From: Macrothele yani
Lineage: Eukaryota; Arthropoda; Arachnida; Araneae; Macrothelidae
Direction: 5' to 3'
Assembly (NCBI GenBank): GCA_039090855.1
Contig: CM076995.1
Location: 120,788,270-120,852,269, forward strand
DNA length: 64,000 nucleotides
In this document: piece after piece, positions 24,001 to 34,499 of the stretch
Layout of the letters: every line of letters begins with the position of its first letter
Position numbering within the stretch: position 1 is the first letter of the stretch
Notes under the pieces: generated by a model
Databases searched by the model: none
Seen by the model: the letters and a program-made list of their open reading frames with translations, nothing else
What the model was told of the DNA's origin: nothing
Made by a program: the position numbers and the translations under genes

Positions 24001-24230
24001 AGATTTAAGTTGTAGAGTCATTTTGGAGGTGTTTGGCCATAACTCACCACGCTGGCCAAGCGGGTTGGTGAGTGTGGGATAGCATTTCCTCTGATCCCGA
24101 TGGTATAGTTATACCGCTATTGGCGGTCGTCAGAGCCCCTTTAGTGGGAACAGGATGCACCACGAGAAGGCGGGGTTGACATTTGTCAAGGAGAGGCTGT
24201 GACGTTACGCATCACCTGACCTTACATCCC
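21047..24230 (-). mobile_element. Complete RTE-clade non-LTR retrotransposon
   Basis: 3,184 bp flanked by perfect 12-bp duplications TACTGTATATAT at 21035-21046 and 24231-24242. On its own (minus) strand it has a ~210-bp leader, one uninterrupted ORF of 984 codons and a 3' end of repeated ATG triplets (ATC on the plus strand at 21047-21063). A single endonuclease-RT ORF with a very short 3' UTR and a triplet tail is the RTE layout. With an open ORF, complete ends and perfect target duplications, it appears to be a recent insertion. Confidence 0.95.
21067..24021 (-). CDS. RTE endonuclease-reverse transcriptase (984 aa)
   Basis: Makes a nick in target DNA and copies the element RNA into it (target-primed reverse transcription). 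The N-terminal apurinic-type endonuclease spans roughly residues 45-285: TYNGRSL (N52), LSEVR (E81), TYAPT (Y152), GDFNAKIG (D187, N189) and SDHRLV (D278, H279). The reverse transcriptase spans roughly 490-800: HKKGD near 555, RPISLLSVVYKI, FIDYEKAFDSV (D634, D640), RQGDTISPKLF and FADDVVIFA (731-739) with the catalytic DD pair. The C-terminus has KWQWAGHTARR and RPHGRWVDEI, usual for RTE proteins. All catalytic residues I can place are present and there is no internal stop. The ATG at 24021 is the first in the frame; initiation could lie slightly downstream. Similar proteins are often misannotated as craniofacial development protein 2-like. Confidence 0.95.
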   Translation of the reverse strand: MTLQLKSWPSVSGSWNVPGQGSGQCDMKAEGAKNPRRTGLGCHLMLTLATYNGRSLSSDSRLLELEEELQRIKWDIVGLSEVRRKGEDLIELKSGHLFYYRGTDTGRTSGVGFIINKKLKDKVVEVESSSDRAARLVIQLSRRYQAQIIQTYAPTTSHPEEEIEEFYEEIRHLNNKGKQHLKIIMGDFNAKIGQRQQNETSVGKFGHGNRNQRGNTLVEFAEAEGFFIFNSFFKKKPHRKWTWRHPIGTTSEIDFIMCNKKFVIEDCSVLNKFNTGSDHRLVRCKMHLNTKLERGKLIRQTKCIDITNLKKHHNTFKLKLKNRFSALEGLTSEEVDISEVNRKVTKALMETATKLAGSKNKLHVNKLSGKTKMLMQKRREMRTTKEDVTSKVEYIELCKTTRKSITEDVRKFNCELVRKAIENNQSLKIAKGHLSKGRKQIMALRKEDGSITRNRGEILTRVKDFYSKLYERDDTCTPDIMKGTRALPVLPAEVAHAIKNMKRGKAPGEDGITIDIIQEASGEIETVLAQIFTRCLNEGKIPEDWNNATMILLHKKGDIEDLRNYRPISLLSVVYKIFTKVLSHRLKVTLDMAQPREQAGFRSGYSTIDHIHVLRELIERAREFELPLCMAFIDYEKAFDSVKPSAVTTALKSCGIEDAYINIINNIYENASAKIRLFENTTHIKIGKGVRQGDTISPKLFNATLENVFQSLNWENKGIKINGDYLTHLRFADDVVIFATTPSELQSMIQELADESKEVGLKMNFQKTKVMFNAFTRNEDLSIDGEKLEITDTYVYLGQQISSEGHIDEEINRRTKLAWRAFGRNSIIFKSNMPLCLKRKVFDQCILPVLTYGAETWTLTKRDIQRLQTTQRSMERCMLGITRRDKKRNSWIRKMTRVEDIMIRVKSLKWQWAGHTARRTDHRWTAEILDWIPRDRKRPRKRPHGRWVDEIRKYAGVTWRRLAQDRPLWRKLGETFVQQWIDNG

Positions 24231-24251
24231 TACTGTATATATATACTATAT

Positions 24252-24540
24252 GTAGCCAGGAAAGATAAGAAGAGGAACTCATTGATAAGGAAAATGACAA
24301 GAATGGGAGACATCATGATGAGAGTAAAATCTCAGAAATGGCAATGGGCGGGACATGTTGCCAGAAGACCGGACTACAGATGGACAACCTAAATTTTAGA
24401 CTGGATTCCAAGGGACAGAAGAAGACCACATGGGAGATGGATGGATGAAATTCGAAAGCATGCCGGGGTAACATGGAGGAGAGTGGCTCAAGACATATGT
24501 GGAAATACGTGCAAGAAACTTTGGAGGTAAGTGAGTTTTC
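24252..24540 (+). repeat. RTE 3'-region fragment, opposite orientation
   Basis: Plus-strand sequence from GATAAGAAGAGGAACTC to CAAGAAACTTTGGAG aligns with codons for the C-terminal end of the RTE protein (KMTRMGDIMMRVKSQKWQW, DYRWTT). It carries a stop, lacks the tail and is clearly older than the adjacent complete element. Confidence 0.88.
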
Positions 24541-25123
24541 CGAGGTAAGCATTATGGGTCCGCGAATGAATTTTTTAAAATCGAGTTTATCAGAAGCGCA
24601 GATTTTGCTGCAAATACACCAGAAACAGAAATAAAACTTACACTCTCTGGTGACCAAACCATTCTTTATCAAAAATTAGAAATTATGCACAGAACATTTC
24701 CCACCTGGAGCTGTATCCGACGCAGAAAGAATTTTTCAAATAAGACTTTTAGGAGCAGAGACATCGGGGAAATAATCAATTTCCCTTTACGTCCCTAGCG
24801 GAAAATATATGCATTACTTGAAAAAGATTTTGTATCGAACGTAAGGTAAAAAAATTTTCAATCGGATATTTAGAAGCAAATTTATGGAATAAAATGTGTT
24901 TGAATTCGATAGCATCTGCATTTATGTCCTCTAGCGGTGAAGTTATACATCGAGGGGAAACGAAACCTTTAAAAGCAAGGATCATCGTTCTCACATTCAA
25001 AGCTTTCCAACGCAAAAAGAATTTTTCAAATCGGACGAATAATTGCAGAGATATGGTGTCCACAGACTGACAAAGTGATATATAAGCATGCATTATATGT
25101 ATTTTTTTTACAAAAAACGTGCT

Positions 25124-28100
25124 AAAAATGGCTATAGTAGAACCACAAAAGACTCAGCCAGCATTTCACTCAATCACCACAATCGCACATAGCAATATCT
25201 CATTCATCAAAAATGCTACTACTATCAATCCCTTGCAGCTTAAACTCATCGAATTTATTCAAGATAGGACATCGGAAAGCTTGCAATAACTGTGAAGAAA
25301 AACACTCGTATTTTATAATGCTCTGCCAGCTGGTAACTTCCTTAGTCCTATACCAAGTTAAAAGGATGACATAATTTTACGTTGGCATATTTACGAGCCT
25401 AATATTCTGGTATGAAATAATGATATTGATCAACTGCTGACGTGAGGATATGGTTCCTCACGAAGTAGTTCATCCCGAGCTGGAAGTATCATTCTTGCAA
25501 CCTCAGTTCGAAAAAATACCGCAGATATACGTAATCCCAAAACATCTCACTGGTGTGCACTTTTTGGTATTTTTTTTTAATCTTTTAACAAGACTTTTCA
25601 GTTAATCCATTTTAATCACAGAACGCTCATCTCCTGATCTCACCCTCCTACCCAATACCCGAAAAAGTAGAACTTAAATCGGGGAACAGGTAATCGCATA
25701 TCCAGCTTTTATGCATACAATTCTGAAGAGATATTCTCCATAGGGCTAATGTTAAAAATCCTACTCTTATCGAAAGACATCATACCGGAAGACCATGAAG
25801 AATAACAGCACGATAGCAAATCTTTTCCCAAGGATTTTTTTTTCTTTTAGAAAAATTACGCCCCTTCGAATTAACGACCACCGTGAGCAACTCAATGAGC
25901 TATAAAACAGTTGCTCCCATGCATTCTATACATTTTTTTTTAACAAAGAAAAAAACAACAACAGAACGTTCTGATCTCTAACATTATGCAAACTGAGCTG
26001 CTGTGGTTTGAGGACTAGTCAGCATTTCTTACAAATTTTAGAAGGAACAAAATAGAAATTTTCATTAACACAGAAATGTTCACATTAAATCAACTTTCTG
26101 CAAAGTCGATTGCAAGCGTTTTGAGAAAAGGGTCTTCGCTCCTCCGTATGTCTGAAAGAAATATACAGACAAGCTAACCAAAGGTAACACATGGAACTCT
26201 ATCCGCAGTGTGCCTATGATGACTACAAGACTGTCAAGTGATTTAGCAATTATTTCAAAAGTGTAAGATCCTCGCGCTCCAGGAAATTGTCACCGATGAA
26301 GATAACGAGGCTCTTTAATCAGTGATTCTTTTGATTTATGATTTCGGAGAATCACTGATTATTCCTTATCATTAAGTGCTCAAGAGTTTACATGTCTCAA
26401 AGAATGCGATGATTAACCTAAGCATACAAATACGAAAAGACAGGACAAAGCTGCATGCGAAATAAAAATCAGAATCCGACAATTTAAAGCTGACTGCGAT
26501 TCTGATGCTTCTCTTCATCCTGCAACTTTAAGTAGAGCCACAGCAAGCTTTCCTTACCTGGAGGGGAAGGGGCTTGAAATTACCGCCCCTTCGAGTTCAA
26601 AGTTCTTACTCTTTTTATTCTCGTGTTTTATCAGGTATGATTCATCTAAAGAACAGCCACGGATTTCATTGACATAAATGATATTCACGGATCTTTGGCT
26701 GAACAGACTATAGAACCTTCATTAAGTTATTTCTCCGTTTTTTTTTTTTTTTTCCGCATGGCTAAGATGCTTTTCGCAATAAAATTCGGAAGCATTTAAA
26801 AAAATAACTACAAATTCAACAGTAATTGTGAGGTGTCTGCTAATTTTTGAAATTTCAGTTCTTTGTTAATAATTTAAAAATCTTCCCTTGCCATCTTTTT
26901 CATTAGCAAATGAGTCAATTAAGCCATAAAAGTTCAACTGTCCGGCCGTTTCATTCTCTATGGAAAGGATAACCATTGAGAAAAGACATTCTTGTGATAC
27001 TGAGCTCCTTTGATAACTTTTTATTGATTTTAGCTTGCTTATTTTCCTTTCAAAGTGAAGCAACTGAAACGGGAGTAGCTAGCAGCAGTTTGTAAGCCAA
27101 AATTACATTCGGATAAGTTTCGCGTAGATCATGTTCAAGCATCACACGTAACGTAAAATTGCGTTCCAGTACTTCGACCTAACATTTTCTGGCATCAGTC
27201 GACAGAAAGATATTAACTGTGCAACGAAATTTCCTTCGTTAATGTCGTTTGATTCAACAGCAGTTTCTTTAAATCATGGTTTCGGGCTCAAGATAGACTT
27301 CCCCATATTCAAAACTAATTGTCCCTTCACCTTTTACTCTCCTTTGATGCCATCCAAAGGGAGATTCCTGTCCGTTTTAAGTAGCGAATATAATTTAAAT
27401 ACCCAAGAGCCAATAGTTGTACACATAAAGCAAAACGAAATGAGAAAGCCGATAAAACAGCACTATGCAGAATGAAAAACGAACCACCAAATGAATATCA
27501 GATAGCTAACCGTATAACAACAGGAGCATGCTTTCGGAGTAGGGGCTTGGAAAAATGCCGTTTAAAGTTAAACGCTCAGAGGAGCTTTCTGGGACAGAGC
27601 ACAGATGACTATCTCGTCATCCCTACGGCGCATTCGGAAAGGTCACAGAGGTTATGAATATCAGCATATCGTTCTAAATGCCTCTCTTTGCTGTTTCGGG
27701 AAATTTCTTTCGTGCGTACAAGGATCCATACTTCACAGGGTAAGTTACTCTGTAACCTGGTTAGCTGCGTGGAATAGTGTATGCGGTTAACTTTTAAAAA
27801 GAACGTACTGAACTATATAACTTTCTTTATCAGTTACAGTTTTCAGAAAATTTATTCACACGTTGTGCATTTCTATTTTTACGCCCCCAGTATGACCAAT
27901 CTAGGAGGCCATCAGCCTCCCCGTCCCTCCATCCCAATGCCATGTGCATAAGACGTCAGTAAACCACTGAATCTTTTTTGAAGGCATTCCAAGGCTTATG
28001 CCGGAAATTATGAATTATTTTACGCGGTAGAAAAGGAAGTGGATAGGCGTACAAGCAAACACCTTTACAAAGAAGGCAGCTTCAAATTATTACACTGTAT

Positions 28101-28242
28101 GTCTGCTCGTGAATATTTAACGAGAGTGAAATACGTACTACGATTTTGATAATACACTGTACATTATACATAGGTACTGTATGTATGATGTTATTAACAT
28201 AACTGTACTTAGCATATTTTGCTATAATCTATGGGAAAATGC
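25124..28242. other. Unassigned AT-rich sequence
   Basis: Contains a family A SINE tail on the minus strand at about 25858-25930 (AACGACCACCGTGAGCAACT...GAGCTATAAA). Otherwise I see no gene. Open frames at 27242-27475 and 27472-27657 resemble nothing known to me. Confidence 0.4.
25858..25930 (-). repeat. SINE family A tail fragment
   Basis: AACGACCACCGTGAGCAACT and GAGCTATAAAACAGT correspond to the 3' portion of family A in reverse orientation, preceded by the T-rich complement of its A tail. Confidence 0.75.
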
Positions 28243-28454
28243 AACATTTCCCCGACGAATTTAGAAGGAAAACTAGCGGTAATTTCACATTTACGTTTCA
28301 AAATAATGCAAAAACAGCAGTACCTACTGAACTGAATGAATCTAAGATATTCCGTTCAGTAGGTACTGCTTTTCTTGCATTATTCTGAAACGTAAATGTG
28401 AAATTACCAATACACAATACGTTGTGTTTTCCTTCTAAATTCGTCGGGGAAGTT
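28243..28454. repeat. Long near-perfect palindrome (~90-bp arms)
   Basis: The left arm (28243-28336) and right arm (28348-28454) are reverse complements: ACATTTCCCCGACGAATTTA pairs with TAAATTCGTCGGGGAAGT, GGTAATTTCACATTTACGTT with AACGTAAATGTGAAATTACC, and GCAGTACCTACTGAAC with GTTCAGTAGGTACTGC. The loop is about 11 nt. One asymmetric bulge (4 nt against about 17 nt) and a few mismatches interrupt it. If transcribed it would form a long hairpin RNA. It could be a foldback-type element, as no coding or further TIR is evident. Confidence 0.95.
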
Positions 28455-28867
28455 TCTTTTGACAGCATAGAAAATGCAATTAAGTATACGAAGGAACCAT
28501 CTGTATGCATTTAAGTGCAGCTGGCTGCATTAACAGCGCGTACAGGAACGTGACAACGAAAAACCAAAATAAAGTCAGAAATTATATTTTGCTTATAAAT
28601 AATTTATGAGCATTTAAAATATTGACTAAGTTGGGCACAGAATTTTTCGAAACGCAAGGGAATAAACACTGACAACGCTCACCTTACATGGAATCTGTTT
28701 TCACAGCTGCTGTTACGACTTGCCTTCACTATCACACTTTTTCTTCGATTCCACAATAGTCCCTCAGAGAGGGCAATATCAGACCGGAAGCATACGGCCA
28801 TGGCCTTCCGTTTGAATGTTTACAGAATCAAATTCTATCTTAGTGTAATCTATGTTTTACACTTGTA

Positions 28868-29780
28868 CAAAGGGCATCCTGAAAGTAATACCTAGTCCCT
28901 CATTTTATTTTTATGTGTGGCAGCAAAAATGTTAAATTTGGTGGCAAAATACTTGGACATAGTTGTATTGTTAACAATGCTAACCTATTCAAAGTATTGT
29001 TCGTCACTTTCTATACATTTCCGCCATTTTTGAACCCATAGGTAAAATCCATTTTGGAAAAATTCCTGAGGCTGTCGTTTCACCCACGAGTTTACAGACA
29101 GTTTAACGTCTGGCACTTCGTCAAAACGTTCCCCCACCAAGGGTGTTTTTCAAAGGGGCAAACAGGAAAAAGTCTGAGGGAGCCAAATCACGACTGTAAG
29201 GGGGCTGTGGGGCATCACCGTCCACACCATTTAGGCAATAGCCTGTGAAGTCTCCATTGAGGTGTGGGGACGTGCGTTATTATGGTGTAAAACAACACTA
29301 TGAAGTGGAATGTCACGTCTTTTCCTTCTGATAGCTTCCTCAGTGTCTGCACATAGTGAACACTGTTTATCGTTGCAACTCCAGGATGGTGACACGACGA
29401 TCAGCTGTGATGAGGTCTTTCACTTGTTGTGTGATTGGCATCTGTCACTGCAGTTGCGGGTCTCCCAGTCCAGCTGTTTATCCGACACTGAACTTTCTTC
29501 CTTTCGAAACCTCTTCATCCATCTTCGGACATTACTGATATCGATTGTGGCAGCTCCATACACCGCCAGGAGACTTCCGTGGATTTCTGGAACCTCACAT
29601 CCCTCTTTTTCCAGGAATTCAATTACGGCTCGCTGCTTTTCTCTGTCATTCATGATCTTTATTTCCGATTCTGAAAAAAGTTCCCACATTGGTAACATAT
29701 CATAGCACATGTCAGTGCAGTTTCATTAAAATCACTTAAAAAATTATTATGGAGGAGGCATTACTTTCAGGATGCCCCTT
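28868..29780 (-). mobile_element. Mariner element with internal deletion
   Basis: TA|CAAAGGGCATCCTGAAAGTA at the left and its inverted near-match (GGGGCATCCTGAAAGTAATG) at the right, followed by TA. The length of 913 bp is about 350-400 bp short of a normal mariner. The minus-strand interior encodes both ends of a transposase. Confidence 0.92.
28985..29710 (-). pseudogene. Mariner (D34D) transposase, internally deleted pseudogene
   Basis: The minus strand reads the mariner HTH (REKQRAVIEFLEKEGCEVPE, LLAVYGAATIDISNVRRWMK), then a shifted linker VKDLITADRRVTILELQR. The first catalytic block (normally TGDEKWV) is missing. After more shifts, frames show PYSRDLAPSDFFLF (where YSPDLAPSD is usual) and a C-terminus like SVNSWVKRQPQEFFQNG, ending near 28985. 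The gap between linker and last block gives the short element length. SETMAR-like mariner family by motif. Confidence 0.88.
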
Positions 29781-31566
29781 TAACTTTTTGTTTTTTGGAG
29801 TTGTTGGGATAATGATTTAAAGTTTGACAGTTTTCACATTTCACCGCAAGTATGCTGCATTGATTAGGTGACATGCACCTGCAAAATTTATTTTTTCATA
29901 TGACATACATTCCGATTCGCTATTTCGTTCACAAAGCATTTAATTTTTGTAATATAATATTGCTCACATTTTTATGGCTATCCACTAGTAAAGTTTTCGG
30001 ATTCGCAAAACAAAAGGGAAAAAATTGAAACACAGCATGCTTGTGAAGCGAAACGATAGTCGGAGGAGGCGGAGGGGAAAGGGGGGGGATACGAGAAGTG
30101 GCTGGACGAGAAGCAGACAAAAGGAAGAGAGGCAAGGATCTTCAAGAATGTTTGAGAGCAACGATGCATTCATAACCGCGCGTGTGAAAGATTTCTACGA
30201 TAGCATGTTTGGTATATACCATGAAATCAAATTTCCCGGGCTCAGGAAATAATTATTCCGATGTATTTTCAAGTGTTTAAAATCCACGCGTATTTTCAGC
30301 TGTTTAAAATCAAACCTGTGATATACTGTGCAAGTGAGATAATATTTCAATATAATTATGTACATTTATTATTGTACTTAACTCATGTTGGAAAGGAAGG
30401 GGGGAGCGTAATTCAGATATGGAAAGAAAAAAAGAAAAAAACTTCTTCCCACTATCTATGGTGTTCAGCATAAGATTTCCACCGTCTTTATATTAAGCCA
30501 TGCTGACGAACTGAAGTACTCCACATTTTAAAATAGGAAAACAAAATTTGTCATGATTAATTTTTAAGGAAGAATTATTGATATTTAAATGCTCAATTCT
30601 TCACTTCTTATAGAGGATTGAACTAAATTATTTATATCCAGTATGGATCTTAAGCCTGCAGGAAGTTTGAAAACAGGCATTCTTTTTTTTTTTTTTTCTC
30701 CCTCCTGCAGCTGGCTTTCAGGTATTCAACGAAAGGGTCCTCGTCACTAGGTCATTATGGAATTTTAAATTCTTCTATTGATAAATTCACATGACTGATT
30801 TTGGCAATTACCTTTTACTCGACCCAATACTGCTGCTACCAGCGCTCCATAAAAAATTGTAGTTCCATCACTCAGCAATGTACACACCTGTGGACGAAAA
30901 AGATTCAGATTTGGAAACATTTGGCAATGTTATGAGGAACGTTTTAGAAAATTAAAATGCAATCGATATATCTCCTACACCTATGCAGACCAACGTGACA
31001 CTATTCTTACGCTAAGATATTTCAGTATTCGATATTATGCGTTATCACATTTTGTTTGCTGGTTAGTGAATTAACTAACTAAAGAAATTTAAATTTAGTT
31101 AGTTTATTAAACAAATCCATTTTACTCATCAACAGGAAGTTTTTGCGAGTGGACGTAACCAGGAACTGTTTTCATAGGCCGGCAGAGAGGAGGGGGGGGG
31201 GAGAGGAAGGGATAATGCGACCCCACGTGCACAAGACCTTACTAGTGTTTATACCTCCAAAACTTACGGCATACCTAAGGTCGTTAATTCTAGAGCCTGC
31301 GGATTTTAATCAAATGCGGATTTTTTTATTTTAATTTGTGAAAGAAAAATGGAATAAATGATATCACTAAAAAGAGTCAACAGTTAATATATTTAATATT
31401 TTTGTGATGTTTTTAAATTTAAATTTCCTGTTATTGAAATTAAAATCTCACTTAAATCTGATTTACAACTGATATTTTAACGATTAAGTAAGTCCCTACC
31501 CGTTTTTCAGTCAAAAATATTCTGAGAGGCCGCCTAGTCGATCATTGGCTAGGACCGCCGAATGAC
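29781..31566. other. Unassigned sequence
   Basis: G-rich tracts near 30055-30090 and 31185-31210 and poly-T near 30684. No gene or repeat family recognised. Confidence 0.4.
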
Positions 31567-31978
31567 TAGAGGTCTGCACGGGCCTTATTTGGTGAACCCG
31601 ATCCGGCTCAAGCCCGTGTGTTGAAGGCCCAGCTCAAGCCCATCAATTGCAGCTATTATTTAGGCCCGGCCTGTGATGTGTTATTTTGTATTATTTTATT
31701 TTTCTATTGTATTTTATTAACTTGTGAAAATTAAATAATGAAACGAGATATTATTGAAAATATTTAGTTGAATGTAAGCCTAAAAAAATATTAAATACAT
31801 TTTGGCAATTATCGAAGAATATAACCTTTAAAGTGAAAAAAATAAATAAAAGACTAAGCGCGCTCAAAATCTCCCTTTCTCTGAACTAGCAAGCTGGAAC
31901 ACTACAAAAGTCAGTCCCTATACGGATTAGGGATAAGAGAAACAATCAATTGCCCGCTCTCTCTCTCTCTCTCTCTCT

Positions 31979-32277
31979 GCCGCGGGTGGCCTAGTGGGCA
32001 ACGTTCGTGACTGCCACGGAAAAGACCTCAGATTCGATCCCAGGCAGGTACGAACGCTCGATCCACTAAATATCCGCAGTGCGTCGGATGGGCACGTTAA
32101 GCCGTCTGACCCCGGGTACTGGCCCCCGGTAATAAATAAGGGCGTCTTCCTTTCTACTTCGCTTCCGTGTCACTTTCCTATTAGGCACTCTAACCCAAAT
32201 CTCCTAGCTTCCTATTTCTAGGGCTTGTTTAAGACCTGGGGTCAGACACTCCCTTCCTAAAATCTTCTACATATGAT
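31979..32277 (+). repeat. SINE family B copy inside the hAT element
   Basis: Begins GCCGCGGGTGGCCTAGTGGG (A box), B box GATTCGATCCC, then ATCCGCAGTGCGTCGGATGG, CCCGGTAATAAATAAGG and AAGACCTGGGGTCAGACACT, ending ATATGATC. Both sides are CT microsatellite, suggesting insertion into, or growth of, a (CT)n tract. Confidence 0.92.
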
Positions 32278-32310
32278 CATCTCTCTCTCTCTCTCTCTCT
32301 CACACTCACT

Positions 32311-32354
<44 letters not shown>
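32278..32354. repeat. (TC)n and (CA)n microsatellites
   Basis: A TC run from about 32280 to 32302 is followed by alternating CTCACACT and a CA run to about 32354. Confidence 0.95.
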
Positions 32355-32355
<1 letters not shown>

Positions 32356-32737
32356 CTACTACTACTACAGTCACCCCCCTGTCTTCCAATCCACACACAT
32401 TCGCTCAGGATGCAACCTTTTATGTTGTCAACAAGCCCCAAAGTATTTTTACCATTTTAATACCTGCACATGGTAAAAACACTACGTGAGTACCTATCCT
32501 TGTCTCTGTGATTACGGCATAGGCTATGTCATGTAAGTAAGTAAAGCCAGCAAAACACACCAAGATATCAGGAAACAAGACTTTTTTCTTTCTTTACCAT
32601 TGCGATAAAAAGAATGGGTCGACCTGGTTTGGCCCAGCCGTAAGTTTCTGGGGAAGGAAAAATCCGGCCCGTTGCTTTGTTTTGTAAATAAAAATAAAAA
32701 AAACCCAACCCGGCCCATGCAGACCTCTGCGAATGAC

Positions 32738-33754
32738 TAAGGCCGGATCTGTACCCTGAAAATATTTTGCGTGGGAAATGAATCTAGAAATGTGGAATAT
32801 CTAGTTATTAGTAAGATGAGTTTCTTTTTCTAAGGACTAAATTTTCGAAGAGCAGCCGGACAAGGACCAATATCTCAGTCATCATGAAAGAGAAATACAG
32901 ATTCATGTTTTAATCGAAGTCGCAAAGACGTCAAGCTCTATACATTAGTTGTCTAACACCCGAATGCAGAGAGTAGAGTATATAAGTAAGTATTAGTATC
33001 AGCAAGAAATTACAGCTGGTTGGCTGAAAGCAGTAAGCATAATGAACTTAAAAATTCTTTTCTATTACTCGGAGAACGTTTACCGAGTGCTGCGTAATAA
33101 GTGGATGTCCGACGCCCATTTGATCACTTATCTCCACTCGCCCACCCGGTCGTCTGGAGTGAGAGACAATGACTGGAGTGTAAAATGGAGCCGAGTCATC
33201 AATCACAGTCATGGCTGAGACACCAATTTCTTAGAATGAGAGAACAAAGCAAGAAATATTCACTTTCTAAAAATCGTACTTACTGTAACTATTATTGTTT
33301 TACGGGTTAATAAACCGAGAAGTATTTCTACATGGGTTAATCCTAATTTAATAAAAAGTTGTGGCCACTCAAACATGAAAATAAGCCACAGCGTTGGGAA
33401 CACAGTTTTACCTCCAACAATGGGGATCGAATTGTGATCAGACAAAATGGGAATCTATACCGGCTGTCGAGCAAGGAACAAAACGCGTTGTGGGTCACAC
33501 GTTACCAAGACTGCATTCTTGAATAAGGCCAAAAAGGCACGTGCCTAGGAGGGTCAATTTTTTCTTCTTCCTGCGTCTCATGAAAGGCTAGTCAGTCACC
33601 TTTTGCAGTTCTAGCTGTCATAAATTCTGATTTCGCTGAAAACTTGAGCTAAGAAGATGTAACTGATTTAGTAAGAAAAACAAAGACACAAACTTAGTAA
33701 AAATGATTCTACTTGTTCATTGTTCAATTCTTTTGACACACTATGTGTACTCAG
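32738..33754. other. Unassigned sequence
   Basis: AT-rich with no gene or repeat recognised. Confidence 0.4.
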
Positions 33755-34164
33755 TCCTCTTATGCATTATTCTGTAACCTGAACATTATACATACTTTCT
33801 TAAAATAAAACCCTATTTGTTTCACGATGCTTAAGTTTTTCCGATGGCTTTTGTTTCTGATAAAATACGTTTAACCTATTCACTGTTTCTTATGTTGAAT
33901 ATTCCTTTTCTATGTATTATATACTCAAAAAAAAAAAAAAATCTAAGAAGGAAAAATGTCCTCTTATGCATTATTCTGTAACCTGAACATTATACATACT
34001 TTCTTAAAATAAAACCCTATTTGTTTCACGATGCTTAAGTTTTTCCGATTGCTTTTGTTTCTGATAAAATACGTTTAACCTATTCACTGTTTCTTATGTT
34101 GAATATTCCTTTTCTATGTATTATATACTCAAAAAAAAAAAAAAAAATCAAAGAAGGAAAAATG
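33755..34164 (+). repeat. 204-bp direct tandem duplication
   Basis: The segment from TCCTCTTATGCATTATTCTG at 33755 to GGAAAAATG at 33958 is repeated from 33959. The two copies are nearly identical, differing by single bases and poly-A length near 33930 and 34132. There are two copies and no third. Confidence 0.95.
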
Positions 34165-34499
34165 CCATCATATTTAGGGCGGCGGAAAATACTAAAAATC
34201 CATTACGGCGGTCAGTTAATTTTTCATGGAAAATCGGTTATTCAAGGTTTTATTTCGCAAGACAATTTTCGTGGTTCTTGGTTACAAGGACAATATGTTC
34301 ACAGTCTTCCATTTTTCCAAGATGCTAACATCCGATGTCAACGATGAGGAAGCAATTCATATTCCTCATTGCCGGGAATAGATGAATCCAAGGCGCCCAA
34401 TCGCCACGGCGCCTGAATTTTCAAATTCTACTCTGAAAATTAATTTATTTTTCAGAATTTGGTTTTCAGCCATGAAGCCTCACTACTTTTATAAAGCAA
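34165..34499. other. Unassigned sequence
   Basis: No gene recognised. The downstream poly-A and open frames starting at 34096 run out of the tandem duplication and are not convincing as coding. Confidence 0.35.

Larger units (their letters stand above)
19741..25123 (+). repeat. Helitron-like tandem repeat block, copy 2, heavily interrupted
   Basis: The 5' segment (about 19760-19830, AAGATGACACCGAAG...TTGTAATGAGCA) aligns with the start of copy 3 near 58455. Monomer cores remain near 20454, 20589, 20893, 24636, 24787 and 24925. The end near 25045-25123 has the GAGATATGGTGTC...ACAGACTGAC block and hairpin-like terminus ACGTGCT. A SINE A (20043-20266) and an RTE LINE (21047-24230) have inserted, each with a target duplication drawn from this block, and an RTE 3' fragment occupies 24252-24540. 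Confidence 0.65.
31567..32729. mobile_element. Non-autonomous hAT element with perfect 8-bp target duplication
   Basis: Starts TAGAGGTCTGCACGGGCC and ends with the inverted form GGCCCATGCAGACCTCTG. It is flanked by identical 8-mers CGAATGAC (31559-31566 and 32730-32737). GGCCC-rich subterminal motifs repeat near both ends (for example AAGCCCG, GGCCCAG and GGCCCGG). No transposase is encoded. The middle is occupied by a SINE B and by CT and CA microsatellites. TA/CAGAGGTCTGCA termini with 8-bp duplications are typical of hAT elements. Confidence 0.9.

Noticed and set aside
34096..34347. 83-aa open frame with poly-Lys
   Set aside because: Begins in the duplicated poly-A segment; no conserved motif.
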